Assembly (NCBI RefSeq): GCF_003386095.1
Contig: NZ_QREG01000017.1
Coordinates: forward strand, 79,734-143,733
Reading direction: 5' to 3'
Source of the DNA: Marinoscillum furvescens DSM 4134
GTDB taxonomy: Bacteria; Bacteroidota; Bacteroidia; Cytophagales; Cyclobacteriaceae
Length of the DNA stretch: 64,000 nucleotides
Below the pieces are notes generated by a model. That model did no database searches and was not told the DNA's origin. It worked only from the letters and a program-made list of their open reading frames with translations. Shown here piece by piece: positions 40,409-48,814 of this stretch. The position numbers were made by a program, and so were the translations under genes. Numbering within the stretch: position 1 is the first letter of the stretch; every line of letters begins with the position of its first letter.

Positions 40409-41449
40409 TCAAACTGCCTCTTTCTGAAGCATAGCTGGTATTGTGTTGATCAGCAATCGCATGTCATAGATCATAGAATGCTTTCGAGCATACTCGATAT
40501 CCAGATTGATGCGTTCTTCATCACTCATATCGTCTTTGCCCCGTTTGGTGACCTGCCATAGTCCGGTCACACCTGCCGGAGCCAGAAATCGCTTGGCCAC
40601 CTCATCCTGCGTTAGCTGTTCGGCTTCATACAGCGGTAGTGGTCGGTTGCCCACGATAGACATGTCACCTTTGAGTACATTAATGAGCTGTGGCACTTCA
40701 TCCAGACTCGTCTTGCGCAAAAAACGACCAAATGGGGTGACTCGTGGGTCGTTTTTGATCTTGATAAAAATGCCATCACCATACTGGTTGTGAGTGGAAA
40801 GTTGCTGCAGACGGGCATCAGCATCCTGGTACATAGATCTGAATTTGATGAAAGGAAACACGTTGTAGTTATGACCTGCACGTCTGGAGACATAGAAGAT
40901 GGGTCCTCTGGACTCTAGCTTGATGATAAGCGCAATCAATAAGAGGAGAGGAGAAAGCACGATCAGCGCACTGGCCGCTACCAGGATGTCAAACATGCGC
41001 TTTGCGGGTGGGATTTTCACCCCTGCAGGTTCTTCGACAGGTTCTTCTTCGGTGTCTTTGTATTCTTTCATTTTTTGAATCATATCGAATTTCCGCTCCA
41101 GGTTGTCGCTTAGTTTACCGAAGTGGTAGTCATCAAACTGGTATGTGGTGGCTACTTCTCTGGCCTCAGCATCTTCCTCCACACTGTAGAGCACTATCGG
41201 CAGAGCGAGATTGTCGGCCTTGTCTTTAATCTCACCAAATTTGGCATGCTCTTCCAGCCCTGAGCGGTATAAAACCGTAATGGCTGTTGGTTCCATTTTT
41301 TCAAGTGCTTTGGGCGCTGCTGCGATATCTATACACGTAAAATCCATGCCTTTGAGGTGAAATTCACTTTTGATGTGAACTTCGTGACCTACTACCCACA
41401 TCACATTGTGGGGGTGTTGAGGAGAGTTTTGCTGGTTGTGATTATACAT
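40409..41449 (-). CDS. Sugar transferase with degenerate receiver domain
   Basis: 346-residue phosphoglycosyl transferase that starts repeat-unit synthesis on undecaprenyl phosphate (WcaJ/EpsL type). The catalytic part (about 150-346) has [21 protein letters not shown] as its membrane helix, then [40 protein letters not shown] and [12 protein letters not shown], all family hallmarks. Residues 1-130 look like a receiver domain that has lost its aspartates: VMWVVGHE at strand 1, [11 protein letters not shown] where the phospho-Asp should be, and [12 protein letters not shown] then FDDYHFGKL at the end. Its start overlaps the stop of the true receiver gene by 8 bp, so translation is coupled. A two-component signal may thus gate polymer initiation (inference). 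Confidence 0.88.
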   Translation of the reverse strand: MYNHNQQNSPQHPHNVMWVVGHEVHIKSEFHLKGMDFTCIDIAAAPKALEKMEPTAITVLYRSGLEEHAKFGEIKDKADNLALPIVLYSVEEDAEAREVATTYQFDDYHFGKLSDNLERKFDMIQKMKEYKDTEEEPVEEPAGVKIPPAKRMFDILVAASALIVLSPLLLLIALIIKLESRGPIFYVSRRAGHNYNVFPFIKFRSMYQDADARLQQLSTHNQYGDGIFIKIKNDPRVTPFGRFLRKTSLDEVPQLINVLKGDMSIVGNRPLPLYEAEQLTQDEVAKRFLAPAGVTGLWQVTKRGKDDMSDEERINLDIEYARKHSMIYDMRLLINTIPAMLQKEAV

Positions 41450-41831
41450 GATTTGCTTGGTTTAAGGTTTGATCAATAGTTTCCAGAAGTTCTTCCGGGT
41501 TAAACGGCTTAGCAACGATGCGCTCGATGTTCCAGATCTGGGCGTGTTCTTCCAGGTCAGGATCTGAACTGCCCGTAAGCACCACTATAGGGATGTCTCG
41601 AAACAGCCCGCTGGTGCGCAGGTTTTCAGTAAGCTCCATACCATTGACGAATGGCATTTTAAAATCCGTAAGGATAAGGTTTGGGAAATTGCCGGCACTA
41701 AGCCAGTCCCAGGCGTCCATAGAATTATGAACAGCATGTACCTGATAGACAGGCTCCAGGTAAGTAGTGAGTAGTGCACACAGCGCTGTGTCATCTTCTA
41801 CTATCAAAATGGTGTTTTTTGCGCCTTCCAT
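41442..41831 (-). CDS. Single-domain response regulator
   Basis: 129-residue receiver protein from the ATG at 41831; a longer frame from 41918 adds a basic stretch unlike a receiver. TILIVEDDTALCALL holds the acidic pair, LILTDFKMPFVNGMEL the phospho-acceptor Asp, VVLTGSSDPD the switch threonine, and IVAKPFNPEEL the lysine. No output domain. Its last 8 bp overlap the start of the sugar transferase gene, whose N-terminal domain is a degenerate receiver, so a direct partnership is likely. Divergent from the Wzc-like gene across 207 bp. Confidence 0.88.
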   Translation of the reverse strand: MEGAKNTILIVEDDTALCALLTTYLEPVYQVHAVHNSMDAWDWLSAGNFPNLILTDFKMPFVNGMELTENLRTSGLFRDIPIVVLTGSSDPDLEEHAQIWNIERIVAKPFNPEELLETIDQTLNQANHV

Positions 41832-42038
41832 GGTTGTGATCTTCGTTGGGTTTAGAGGTATTGGCTTATCGTTTTTCTGATGATGACGATTCAAAGCTAA
41901 GGCGCTCTTGTACACCATTGAATGATGCAGTGGTTACATAAGAATTACCCTACACCTTACACTTCAATTACAAGATAAAATCAATGATTATCAAGCCATT
42001 AGCGCATTCTATATTTGGGTCATAACAAAGGAGAAACT

Positions 42039-44351
42039 ATGGAAATTCAGGACGTATTTAATAATCTGTGGAGGCGAAAATGGGTAGTGTTGATCACGCT
42101 GGTAGTAGGTGCTCTAGTGACACTTTTCTTTCTGCAATTTCGGGAAGAGACCTTTAAGTCCACTGCACGCATTTCCACAGGATATACCATCACTGATCAG
42201 GTAGATCTCAACGAGCCATCAGAGCGCATGAGAGACCAGGACGTCAGATTCAATAATTTATTGGAGCTTATGAAGTCACCTGTAAGCTTCAACTTATTGT
42301 CGTACCGGCTGTTGCTACATGATCTAAATCATGATCAGGAGCAAACATTTAGGTATCCCAAAGATCCCTCGGTGATATTAGAGGAGGATCGTTTCACCCG
42401 AATGGGTAAACAGCTCAACGCTAAAATGCGGGCACTTACCTCAGACTACCAGCCGTCGCTTTATTCGTTTTTTGAAGATGCGGAGATCGAGCTGGTCAAA
42501 AAAGAAGTAAAAGAGAAGCTTCGTGCTCATGAGGCGTTGGACCCTTCGGATCCAAATTTCGACCTCATACGTAAGTTTCTGCTTGCGTTTGGTTATGATT
42601 ATCAGGCCGTGAGTGATGCTCTCAATATTTACCGTGTTTTTGGTACAGATTATATCAATGTGGAGTTTGAATCTCATGACCGGGAATTGTCTGCATTTGC
42701 AGCCAATACTTTTAGTAAGGAGTTTATAGACTACTATGCAACCATTCGCGGAGAGCACTCCAATGAATCTGTGGCATTTCTGAAAGAGGTAGCAGCAGAG
42801 CGAAAGGCTATTTTGGACAATAAGCTCTCCCAGCTGGAAGGCTATGGCGTATCTGATGCCATGGGAGAGGGCGAGCGTGCCAGTCGATACAGTCAACTGG
42901 TGGATCTGGAGCGCCGCAGAGATGAACTGCGCAGTGCTGTGCAGGAGCACAGACTCACTATCAACCAATTAGAGCAGGACGTATCCGGCTCTGGAGGAGG
43001 TAGTCAGCAAAACCAACGTGTAGTAGCACTTCAGGATCAAATACGAGCACTACAGCGCCGCTATGTATCCACAGGATCTACTAATCGTGAGTTGTCAGAT
43101 TCTCTGGCTTATCTCCGGGGCAGGTTGCGTTCGCTTATCGCCAGATTAGATACCGATACCGAAACGGTGGGTACGTCAGATCTGGAGCAGCAGCTAAAGA
43201 CCGCTCGTATAGACTATCAGGTAGCTCAAAATGACCTCCAGCAGGTCAACGCGCGAATTAATCAGCTACAATACGGATTTTCGAATGACGAGGAGCAGAG
43301 TGATGAGGTGGCTGCCCTTAAAAATGAAATAGAGGTAGCCAAGCAGGATTACAACGAAGTATTGAGAAAACTTAATCAGGCAAAAAATCAACAGGTTACA
43401 GAAAGTTCGCTTCGTCAGGTACTGGCTGCCACTCCCGCACTCAACCCATCTTCGATGAAAAGCATCTATGTGCTCTGCATTTCGGTGTTTAGCTGCTTTG
43501 CTTTAGCTGTTTTGGTCATCATACTAGGAATGATCACGGATGACACCATTCGTACACCTTACCGTTTTCAGAAGATGGTAAACCTCAAACTTCAGGCAGT
43601 GCTCAACAAAGTGAGCCTGAAGAAGCTTGACTTTCATAAGATTTTTATCTCGGAGTATAGTCCCAAGCGTGAAGTGGAGTTTTACAAATCATCACTTCGC
43701 CATTTACGTTACCAGATAGAGGGGATGAATTCAAAAATTTTCTTGTTTACCAGCCTGAGGCCTGGAGCCGGTAAAACCTCTATCATCAATTCGCTGGCCT
43801 ACGTTTTTAGTTTGCTCAAAAAGCGCGTGTTAATTATCGATACCAACTTTAAGAATAATTCGCTCACACAGATCTACGGATCCGGGCTGAAGGAGGTGAA
43901 GGTAGTGCAAAAGCGGATGGTCTCTAAGCGATCACCACGCATGGCCAAAGTAACCGCCAATGGTGCTGGGGCTGAGGACGAAGAGCTCGTAGAAATGAAG
44001 AGTTCACTGGACCTGGTAAACCCTACAGACTATGATGACATCTTTTTCGTAGGCAATAGCGGTATCACGGGAAACTCACCATCAGAAATGCTTTCACGAC
44101 GAGATTTTAAAAAATTTGTCTTGATGATGGCTGAGCAGTTTGATTATATTTTCCTGGAAGGTCCGGCACTCAATGATCATTCGGACAGTAGGGAGCTGGT
44201 AAGCTTTGTGCAGCGCGTAGTTACGGTGGTCAATGCTCAGGATACCGTTCGCCCTGTAGATGAGCAGTCTATTGAGTTTGTAAAATCTCTGAAAGGCAAG
44301 TCTGCAGGCGCAGTGCTCAATCAGGTAGTGCTCGAAGATATACGCGATTAG
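42039..44351 (+). CDS. Wzc-like polysaccharide chain-length / export protein
   Basis: 770-residue inner-membrane protein. The start at 42039 is preceded by AAAGGAG at good spacing; an ATG at 42015 is not. A Wzz domain with its first helix (about 18-36) is followed by a long periplasmic coiled coil (about 250-460) and a second helix (about 478-500). The C-terminal cytoplasmic domain resembles BY-kinases: SLRPGAGKTSIINSLAYV is Walker A and RVLIIDTNFKNNSL the Walker A' strand, but the second acidic position is Asn, and Walker B reads FDYIFLEGPAL. There is no C-terminal tyrosine cluster. It probably sets chain length and links to an outer-membrane exporter; kinase activity is uncertain. Confidence 0.82.
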   Translation: MEIQDVFNNLWRRKWVVLITLVVGALVTLFFLQFREETFKSTARISTGYTITDQVDLNEPSERMRDQDVRFNNLLELMKSPVSFNLLSYRLLLHDLNHDQEQTFRYPKDPSVILEEDRFTRMGKQLNAKMRALTSDYQPSLYSFFEDAEIELVKKEVKEKLRAHEALDPSDPNFDLIRKFLLAFGYDYQAVSDALNIYRVFGTDYINVEFESHDRELSAFAANTFSKEFIDYYATIRGEHSNESVAFLKEVAAERKAILDNKLSQLEGYGVSDAMGEGERASRYSQLVDLERRRDELRSAVQEHRLTINQLEQDVSGSGGGSQQNQRVVALQDQIRALQRRYVSTGSTNRELSDSLAYLRGRLRSLIARLDTDTETVGTSDLEQQLKTARIDYQVAQNDLQQVNARINQLQYGFSNDEEQSDEVAALKNEIEVAKQDYNEVLRKLNQAKNQQVTESSLRQVLAATPALNPSSMKSIYVLCISVFSCFALAVLVIILGMITDDTIRTPYRFQKMVNLKLQAVLNKVSLKKLDFHKIFISEYSPKREVEFYKSSLRHLRYQIEGMNSKIFLFTSLRPGAGKTSIINSLAYVFSLLKKRVLIIDTNFKNNSLTQIYGSGLKEVKVVQKRMVSKRSPRMAKVTANGAGAEDEELVEMKSSLDLVNPTDYDDIFFVGNSGITGNSPSEMLSRRDFKKFVLMMAEQFDYIFLEGPALNDHSDSRELVSFVQRVVTVVNAQDTVRPVDEQSIEFVKSLKGKSAGAVLNQVVLEDIRD

Positions 44352-44383
44352 TTTTCGACTCCTATGTCGGATGTATAGTGTGG

Positions 44384-44418
44384 CAGGCGCCTGTAGTTTC
44401 AGGCGCCTGTTTTTTTTT
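44384..44418. terminator. Rho-independent terminator after the Wzc-like gene
   Basis: Perfect 10-bp arms caggcgcctg (44384-44393 and 44400-44409) with a 6-nt loop are followed by nine T. Each arm is itself a palindrome. It lies against the stop of the convergent sulfotransferase gene. Confidence 0.93.
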
Positions 44419-45383
44419 CACCACCAGTGGCTCAGGTTTTTACCTGTTAGTTTTTGTAAGTTTTGGATGTCCTCACCGTAGATGTCCCGAGTAAGTATTT
44501 GCTTGATTTCTGGATCCATGGCTGGTTTTTCCAGGTTACGCTTCCTAAGCTTTACAAGTAGGCTTTGCAGCTGTGGACTTTCTTTTAGCTCTTGATAGTA
44601 CTTGCCAAACACGCGTTTAGACAGCTTTGGCAATAAGCCATGGTTGCCGATAAGTCCGTCCAACGATTTGTTTTTCACAATGCCTGATTGATTAAGGGCC
44701 ACGAGTTTATCTACCTGAAAGTCTGTATCTACGCCTAAAAATGCATAAATGTCTTTTAACACTTCGGGGCCATTTGCCTTGAATTCGTCAAACAGGTATA
44801 CCTTAATTTGGTCTGCACCAAAGAGCTGGTAATACCTGCTGAGGTTTTTGTAGTAAAAGCCTTCACGTATGAGATCGTTTCGTTTCCACCAAATGCTGCT
44901 TTGGTCCAGACAATCAGAAAAGTGACGAGTTGGTAGCCGGTTTTCACGTGCCAAATGCATGTACCTGGACCATAGGCGTTCTGCGGGTTGTCTGAAAATG
45001 GCTATTAACTTCATGTTTGGATTGTGATAGCGAATACGCTCAGGAGCCATTTGGTGGTACAGGTAAGTGTTGGAGGTTTCGCCGCTCACTTGTTCGGAAG
45101 TGGCCCCATCAAATAGTGTCTGGTAGTCTTCCAGATTGGTGACGGATTGCCGGTAGTGCCATTGTTCTCCTGGTCGTGCCGCCAGGTCTGCTTCAGAGAG
45201 CATTTCATACCCAAAGAAGTTGGGTTCCTTTACCGGGGAAATATAGATTTCGGGGTGTTGTTTCAAGTAGTTGTCGAGAGATGTGGTACCGCACTTACCA
45301 GCCCCAATCACCAAAAAGTCTGGCATCCATTCATGGGATTTTTGAGTGTATAGCTGATTGTCTTTCGCTTTAGTGGCTTGCAT
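44418..45383 (-). CDS. Sulfotransferase (PAPS-dependent)
   Basis: 321-residue cytoplasmic sulfotransferase of the heparan N-sulfotransferase-like group, which transfers sulfate from PAPS to a carbohydrate. The 5'-phosphosulfate loop is LVIGAGKCGTTSLDNYL near residue 25-41, and the 3'-phosphate motif is IAIFRQPAERLWSRYMH near residue 125-141. VKEPNFFGYE and FYYKNLSRYYQLFGADQIKVYLFDEF are also typical. No signal peptide or membrane helix. Convergent with Wzc and divergent from the flippase, so it lies within the polysaccharide cluster and suggests a sulfated polymer, although the acceptor sugar is not known. Confidence 0.87.
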   Translation of the reverse strand: MQATKAKDNQLYTQKSHEWMPDFLVIGAGKCGTTSLDNYLKQHPEIYISPVKEPNFFGYEMLSEADLAARPGEQWHYRQSVTNLEDYQTLFDGATSEQVSGETSNTYLYHQMAPERIRYHNPNMKLIAIFRQPAERLWSRYMHLARENRLPTRHFSDCLDQSSIWWKRNDLIREGFYYKNLSRYYQLFGADQIKVYLFDEFKANGPEVLKDIYAFLGVDTDFQVDKLVALNQSGIVKNKSLDGLIGNHGLLPKLSKRVFGKYYQELKESPQLQSLLVKLRKRNLEKPAMDPEIKQILTRDIYGEDIQNLQKLTGKNLSHWW

Positions 45384-45545
45384 TTGTGTGTTGCTTTATG
45401 GTTTTTTTAAAAGTAACCATGACAATGGGCAGTACTTATGCTCTCGGACTTACAATTGCCTTACAAGGCAGAGGTTTTTGGCTAGAGGGCTGCATTAGCA
45501 ACATTTTAGCCTCTTCATTTGCTGCTGCACCAAGGCAAAACATTT

Positions 45546-46874
45546 ATGGGAAAGCAATCATATTGGATACAAGCAGGGAAGCTTACGCTTTTTCAGCGCC
45601 TGGCTATGCTAGGGTTTGGTGTGCTTAATTTTTACCTGCTAGTACGTATGCTTCCCCAGGAAGGATATGGCGTATGGATGCTATTCGTTTCTGTGACTAC
45701 TCTCATACACACCATACGCGAAGGTTTTTTTAAAAAGCCGCTGATTCGGTTTTTGGGTAAACTTGAAGGTGTTGAGCGAAGACGGTTGCAGGGGTCTTCA
45801 TTTATTTTAAACCTGGCCTTTGCAGGGGCTAGTAGCTTGATTTTGGCTGTTGGTGCCAATGGTTTGCAGCGTGTCTGGGATGCCCCGGGATTGGAACAGC
45901 TATTTTATATCTACATACTTACCAATTGTTGCTGGGCAGTATTTGCGCATTACAACAACGTGCAGGAGGCTCATTTTCGTTTTATAGGGCCAATGACTTC
46001 CGGGGTGCTCAAAAATGGAGTGTTGTTCGTGGGAATTGTAACGTACTATTTTTCTAATTGGCAGATAGATATCGTTACACTTGGGGTCTTGGATTTGGTT
46101 GCCACAGGTATAGCTGCTGTTACTGCTTATTGGTTTGGAAAAGGACTGGCCAAGCGTAAGGTGTTTTGGAGTAAAAGCTGGGCTTATCGGTTGTTTCACT
46201 ATGGGAAATATACGCTGGGCACGAACATTAGTGGGATAATTCTGCGAAATACTGATAGCTGGATGCTGGCATGGTTTATATCTCCTGCGGCAGTTGCCGT
46301 GTACAATGTAGCTATTCGAGTTACCAATTTGTTTGAAGTGCCTACGATGGCTATGGCTTCTATCTTGTTTCCAAAGGCCGTAAAAAATGCCGAAGTGGAT
46401 GATCAGGCAGCCATGAAAGAGCTCTATGAGAAATCCGTCAGTGTGATCATCATGTTTGTAGCACCTATGGCTATACTCGGAATCATTTTTTCTGATCAGA
46501 TCATCTGGGTACTGGCAGGTGAGGCCTACGGAGAGGCATCTGCCGTATTAAAAGTTACCATGCTCTATGGATTAATTATTCCTTTCAACAAGCAGATGGG
46601 TATACTTTTGGATGCCATTGGCAAAGCACGACTCAATATGTTATTTGTGATGCGAAATGCTGCAATCAATGCTACGCTAAATGCTTTGATAATACCTATG
46701 GTAGGAGTGATGGGGGCAGCTTATGCTACATTGTCTACCATGCTGCTGGTTTTCATCATCAATCAGATATACCTGTGGAGAAACTTTCAGGTAAACCTTA
46801 AGAATTTGCCAGGCTACTCCAAACAGTATTTTCTACGGCTCAAGCAGCTGGCATTATCCAAAGTTCCATTTTAA
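45546..46874 (+). CDS. Wzx-like polysaccharide flippase
   Basis: 442-residue inner-membrane protein with about twelve to fourteen helices, of the MATE/polysaccharide biosynthesis family (Wzx or PST), which moves lipid-linked repeat units across the membrane. Typical features are GVLNFYLLVRMLPQEGYGVWMLF near the start, FHYGKYTLGTNISGIILRNTDSWMLAWF in the middle, and a second half with MGILLDAIGKARLNMLF and YATLSTMLLVFIINQIYLW. The ATG at 45546 is chosen; one nine codons upstream (45519) is possible. Its last codons overlap the stop of the convergent gamma-glutamyltransferase gene by four bases. It completes an initiating transferase, flippase and chain-length set; no Wzy polymerase is seen. 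Confidence 0.85.
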   Translation: MGKQSYWIQAGKLTLFQRLAMLGFGVLNFYLLVRMLPQEGYGVWMLFVSVTTLIHTIREGFFKKPLIRFLGKLEGVERRRLQGSSFILNLAFAGASSLILAVGANGLQRVWDAPGLEQLFYIYILTNCCWAVFAHYNNVQEAHFRFIGPMTSGVLKNGVLFVGIVTYYFSNWQIDIVTLGVLDLVATGIAAVTAYWFGKGLAKRKVFWSKSWAYRLFHYGKYTLGTNISGIILRNTDSWMLAWFISPAAVAVYNVAIRVTNLFEVPTMAMASILFPKAVKNAEVDDQAAMKELYEKSVSVIIMFVAPMAILGIIFSDQIIWVLAGEAYGEASAVLKVTMLYGLIIPFNKQMGILLDAIGKARLNMLFVMRNAAINATLNALIIPMVGVMGAAYATLSTMLLVFIINQIYLWRNFQVNLKNLPGYSKQYFLRLKQLALSKVPF

Positions 46875-48568
46875 AATCCTTCAGCATAGTCATCTCCTCG
46901 CGGGTCGGCACCACCTTCCAATTGCCCGTTTTCTAATACGAGTATGCAGTCAGTGCGTCCTATTTTTTCTCTAAACTCTATGTTGTGCCCCATTTCCTCC
47001 AAGGTGGATATTTGCTTTTGATCCAAAGCGCCTTTCTCCACCAGTATGCGATCTGGAAGCCACTGGTGGTGGATTTTTTTGGCCGCTACAGCATCCTGCA
47101 TGGTCATGTTATAGTCTAGTATGTTGAGGATTGTTTGAAAAACTGACGTGATGATGGTAGCTCCACCGGGAGTTCCTACTACCGCCCGAAGCTCACCGTC
47201 AGTAGTTACAATAGTGGGAGTCATGCTACTCAGCATGCGCTTCTGTGGGGCAATGGCGTTGGCTTCTGCTCCCACCAGGCCAAACATATTGGGCACCCCG
47301 GGCTTAGCACTAAAGTCGTCCATCTCATTGTTAAGGAAAAAGCCAGCACCTTTTACCATTACTTTGGATCCGTAGTTTCCATTTAGGGTGGTAGTCACGG
47401 CCAGAGCATTGCCGTATTTGTCTACAATGGAGTAATGGGTAGTTTCGGTAGATTCTGCCATCGCTTCACCTGCAGCTACCTGATCAGAAGGTGTTGCTTT
47501 ATCCAGGGCTATTGTGCCAAAGCGTTCTTCATTGTATGCGGGTGAAGTAAGCGTGGATACTGGCACGTTGGTAAAGTCAGGGTCTCCGAGGTACTCGGCA
47601 CGGTCTGCGAATACTCTACGTTCCAATTCGGCCATAAGGTGTACAGCTTGCACACTATTATGCGGGTGTTGGGTTAGTTGGAGTTGCTCAGCGCCCTGGA
47701 GCAGTTGAGCCACGGCCACACCACCGCTCGATGGGGGAGCCATTCCAATGATTGTATGCTCCTTGTATGAGGTAATTAATGGCTTTCGCCAGATAGCTTC
47801 GTAGGCCTGCAGGTCCTCATGAGTAATGAGTCCATTGGCTGTTTTCATCTCGTCCACTATTTGTGAGGCCACTATTCCCGTGTAGAAGCCATCACGGCCA
47901 GAGTCACGTATAAAGGACAAAGTAGCTGCAAGCTGTGGCTGGTTTACAGGATCTCCAGCCGACCAACCGCCTTCTTTGACTACCCAGGGAGTGTGCGTGT
48001 TGCCTTGTATAAAATCTTCTTGTTTTTCATTTAGTGTAGCAGCTTCATCTTCGGTGATCCGGTGGCCTTCAAAAGCTATGTCTATGGCAGGTTGTACAAG
48101 CTTAGCCCATTCCATGGAGCCATATTTTTGGTGCAGTTGCCACATGCCTGCCACACTGCCTGGTACACCCACTGCCATGTGACCTAGTGTGCTGAGCTCA
48201 GGATTTACTTCTCCTTGCTCATTTTGGTACATCGTGCGATGAGCGGTCATCGGGGCTTTTTCACGAAAGTCCAGGCCATCTACGACTCCATCTGCCATGC
48301 GCAAGACAGCAAATCCGCCTCCACCGATATTACCAGCTCGAGGGTATACTACGGTGAGTGCAAAGTGTGAGGCTACTGCTGCGTCCACTACATTGCCTCC
48401 GGCTTTGAGTACAGAAAGCCCCACCTGAGTGGCTATTGGGTGGGCTGTAACGATCATGGCACTATCGCCCAGGGCGCCGCGGTTTGTAGTCGTGTTTTCA
48501 CTAGCAGGTTGGCAGCCGACCAATAGTACAATTACCAGACCTAGAAGGAGTAGGGGGTTAATTTTCAT
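46871..48568 (-). CDS. ggt: Gamma-glutamyltransferase, lipoprotein
   Basis: 565-residue N-terminal-nucleophile hydrolase that cleaves gamma-glutamyl bonds, as in glutathione. The signal peptide ends in a canonical lipobox LLVGC (Cys19), so it is membrane-anchored. The self-cleavage site and nucleophile threonine lie in ESTETTHYSIVDKYGNALA. Glutamate-binding motifs are FREKAPMTAH, LNNEMDDFS and RMLSSMTPTIV. The early MIVTAHPIATQVGLSVLKAGGNVVDAAVA is the large-subunit signature. The start overlaps the end of a small lipoprotein gene by 11 bp, and a SulP gene lies upstream of that, so the three form one leftward operon. The overlap with the flippase gene end is four bases. Confidence 0.92.
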   Translation of the reverse strand: MKINPLLLLGLVIVLLVGCQPASENTTTNRGALGDSAMIVTAHPIATQVGLSVLKAGGNVVDAAVASHFALTVVYPRAGNIGGGGFAVLRMADGVVDGLDFREKAPMTAHRTMYQNEQGEVNPELSTLGHMAVGVPGSVAGMWQLHQKYGSMEWAKLVQPAIDIAFEGHRITEDEAATLNEKQEDFIQGNTHTPWVVKEGGWSAGDPVNQPQLAATLSFIRDSGRDGFYTGIVASQIVDEMKTANGLITHEDLQAYEAIWRKPLITSYKEHTIIGMAPPSSGGVAVAQLLQGAEQLQLTQHPHNSVQAVHLMAELERRVFADRAEYLGDPDFTNVPVSTLTSPAYNEERFGTIALDKATPSDQVAAGEAMAESTETTHYSIVDKYGNALAVTTTLNGNYGSKVMVKGAGFFLNNEMDDFSAKPGVPNMFGLVGAEANAIAPQKRMLSSMTPTIVTTDGELRAVVGTPGGATIITSVFQTILNILDYNMTMQDAVAAKKIHHQWLPDRILVEKGALDQKQISTLEEMGHNIEFREKIGRTDCILVLENGQLEGGADPRGDDYAEGF

Positions 48569-48770
48569 TTATTCCTTTCGTACGTTTGAGTGATTTGTAC
48601 CGCTTAATTTTTACGCGTTTCTTGCCTCGATCTTTTTTGGCATCATAGGGGCGGAAATGCTTGCGCGATTTGGTGATCGGTACTTTGTAGTAGGTAGCAT
48701 GGCACCCCGCCCAAAAGAGCGGGGTGACCAGCAGTAAAAAAATAAGTTTATAGACTCGAAAGCTTTTCAT
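48558..48770 (-). CDS. Small basic lipoprotein
   Basis: 70-residue lipoprotein from the ATG at 48770. MKSFRVYKLIFLLLVTPLFWAGC gives a clear lipobox (FWAGC, Cys23); a longer frame from 48806 would bury it. The mature part is very basic, with YYKVPITKSRKHFRPYDAKK followed by KKRVKIKRYKSLKR. I do not recognise the family. The gene is 44 bp downstream of SulP and overlaps the gamma-glutamyltransferase start by 11 bp, so translation of the two is coupled. The basic tail could bind peptidoglycan, lipopolysaccharide phosphate or acidic polysaccharide (speculation). Confidence 0.65.
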   Translation of the reverse strand: MKSFRVYKLIFLLLVTPLFWAGCHATYYKVPITKSRKHFRPYDAKKDRGKKRVKIKRYKSLKRTKGINEN

Positions 48771-48814
48771 TTTCTGGAAAATCTCCGAAAAGCTAATCAA
48801 TTCCAATTAGGACA

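Noticed and set aside
45386..45628. 80-codon plus-strand frame between sulfotransferase and flippase
   Set aside because: It overlaps the flippase start in another frame and shows no domain; the flippase start at 45546 explains the region better.
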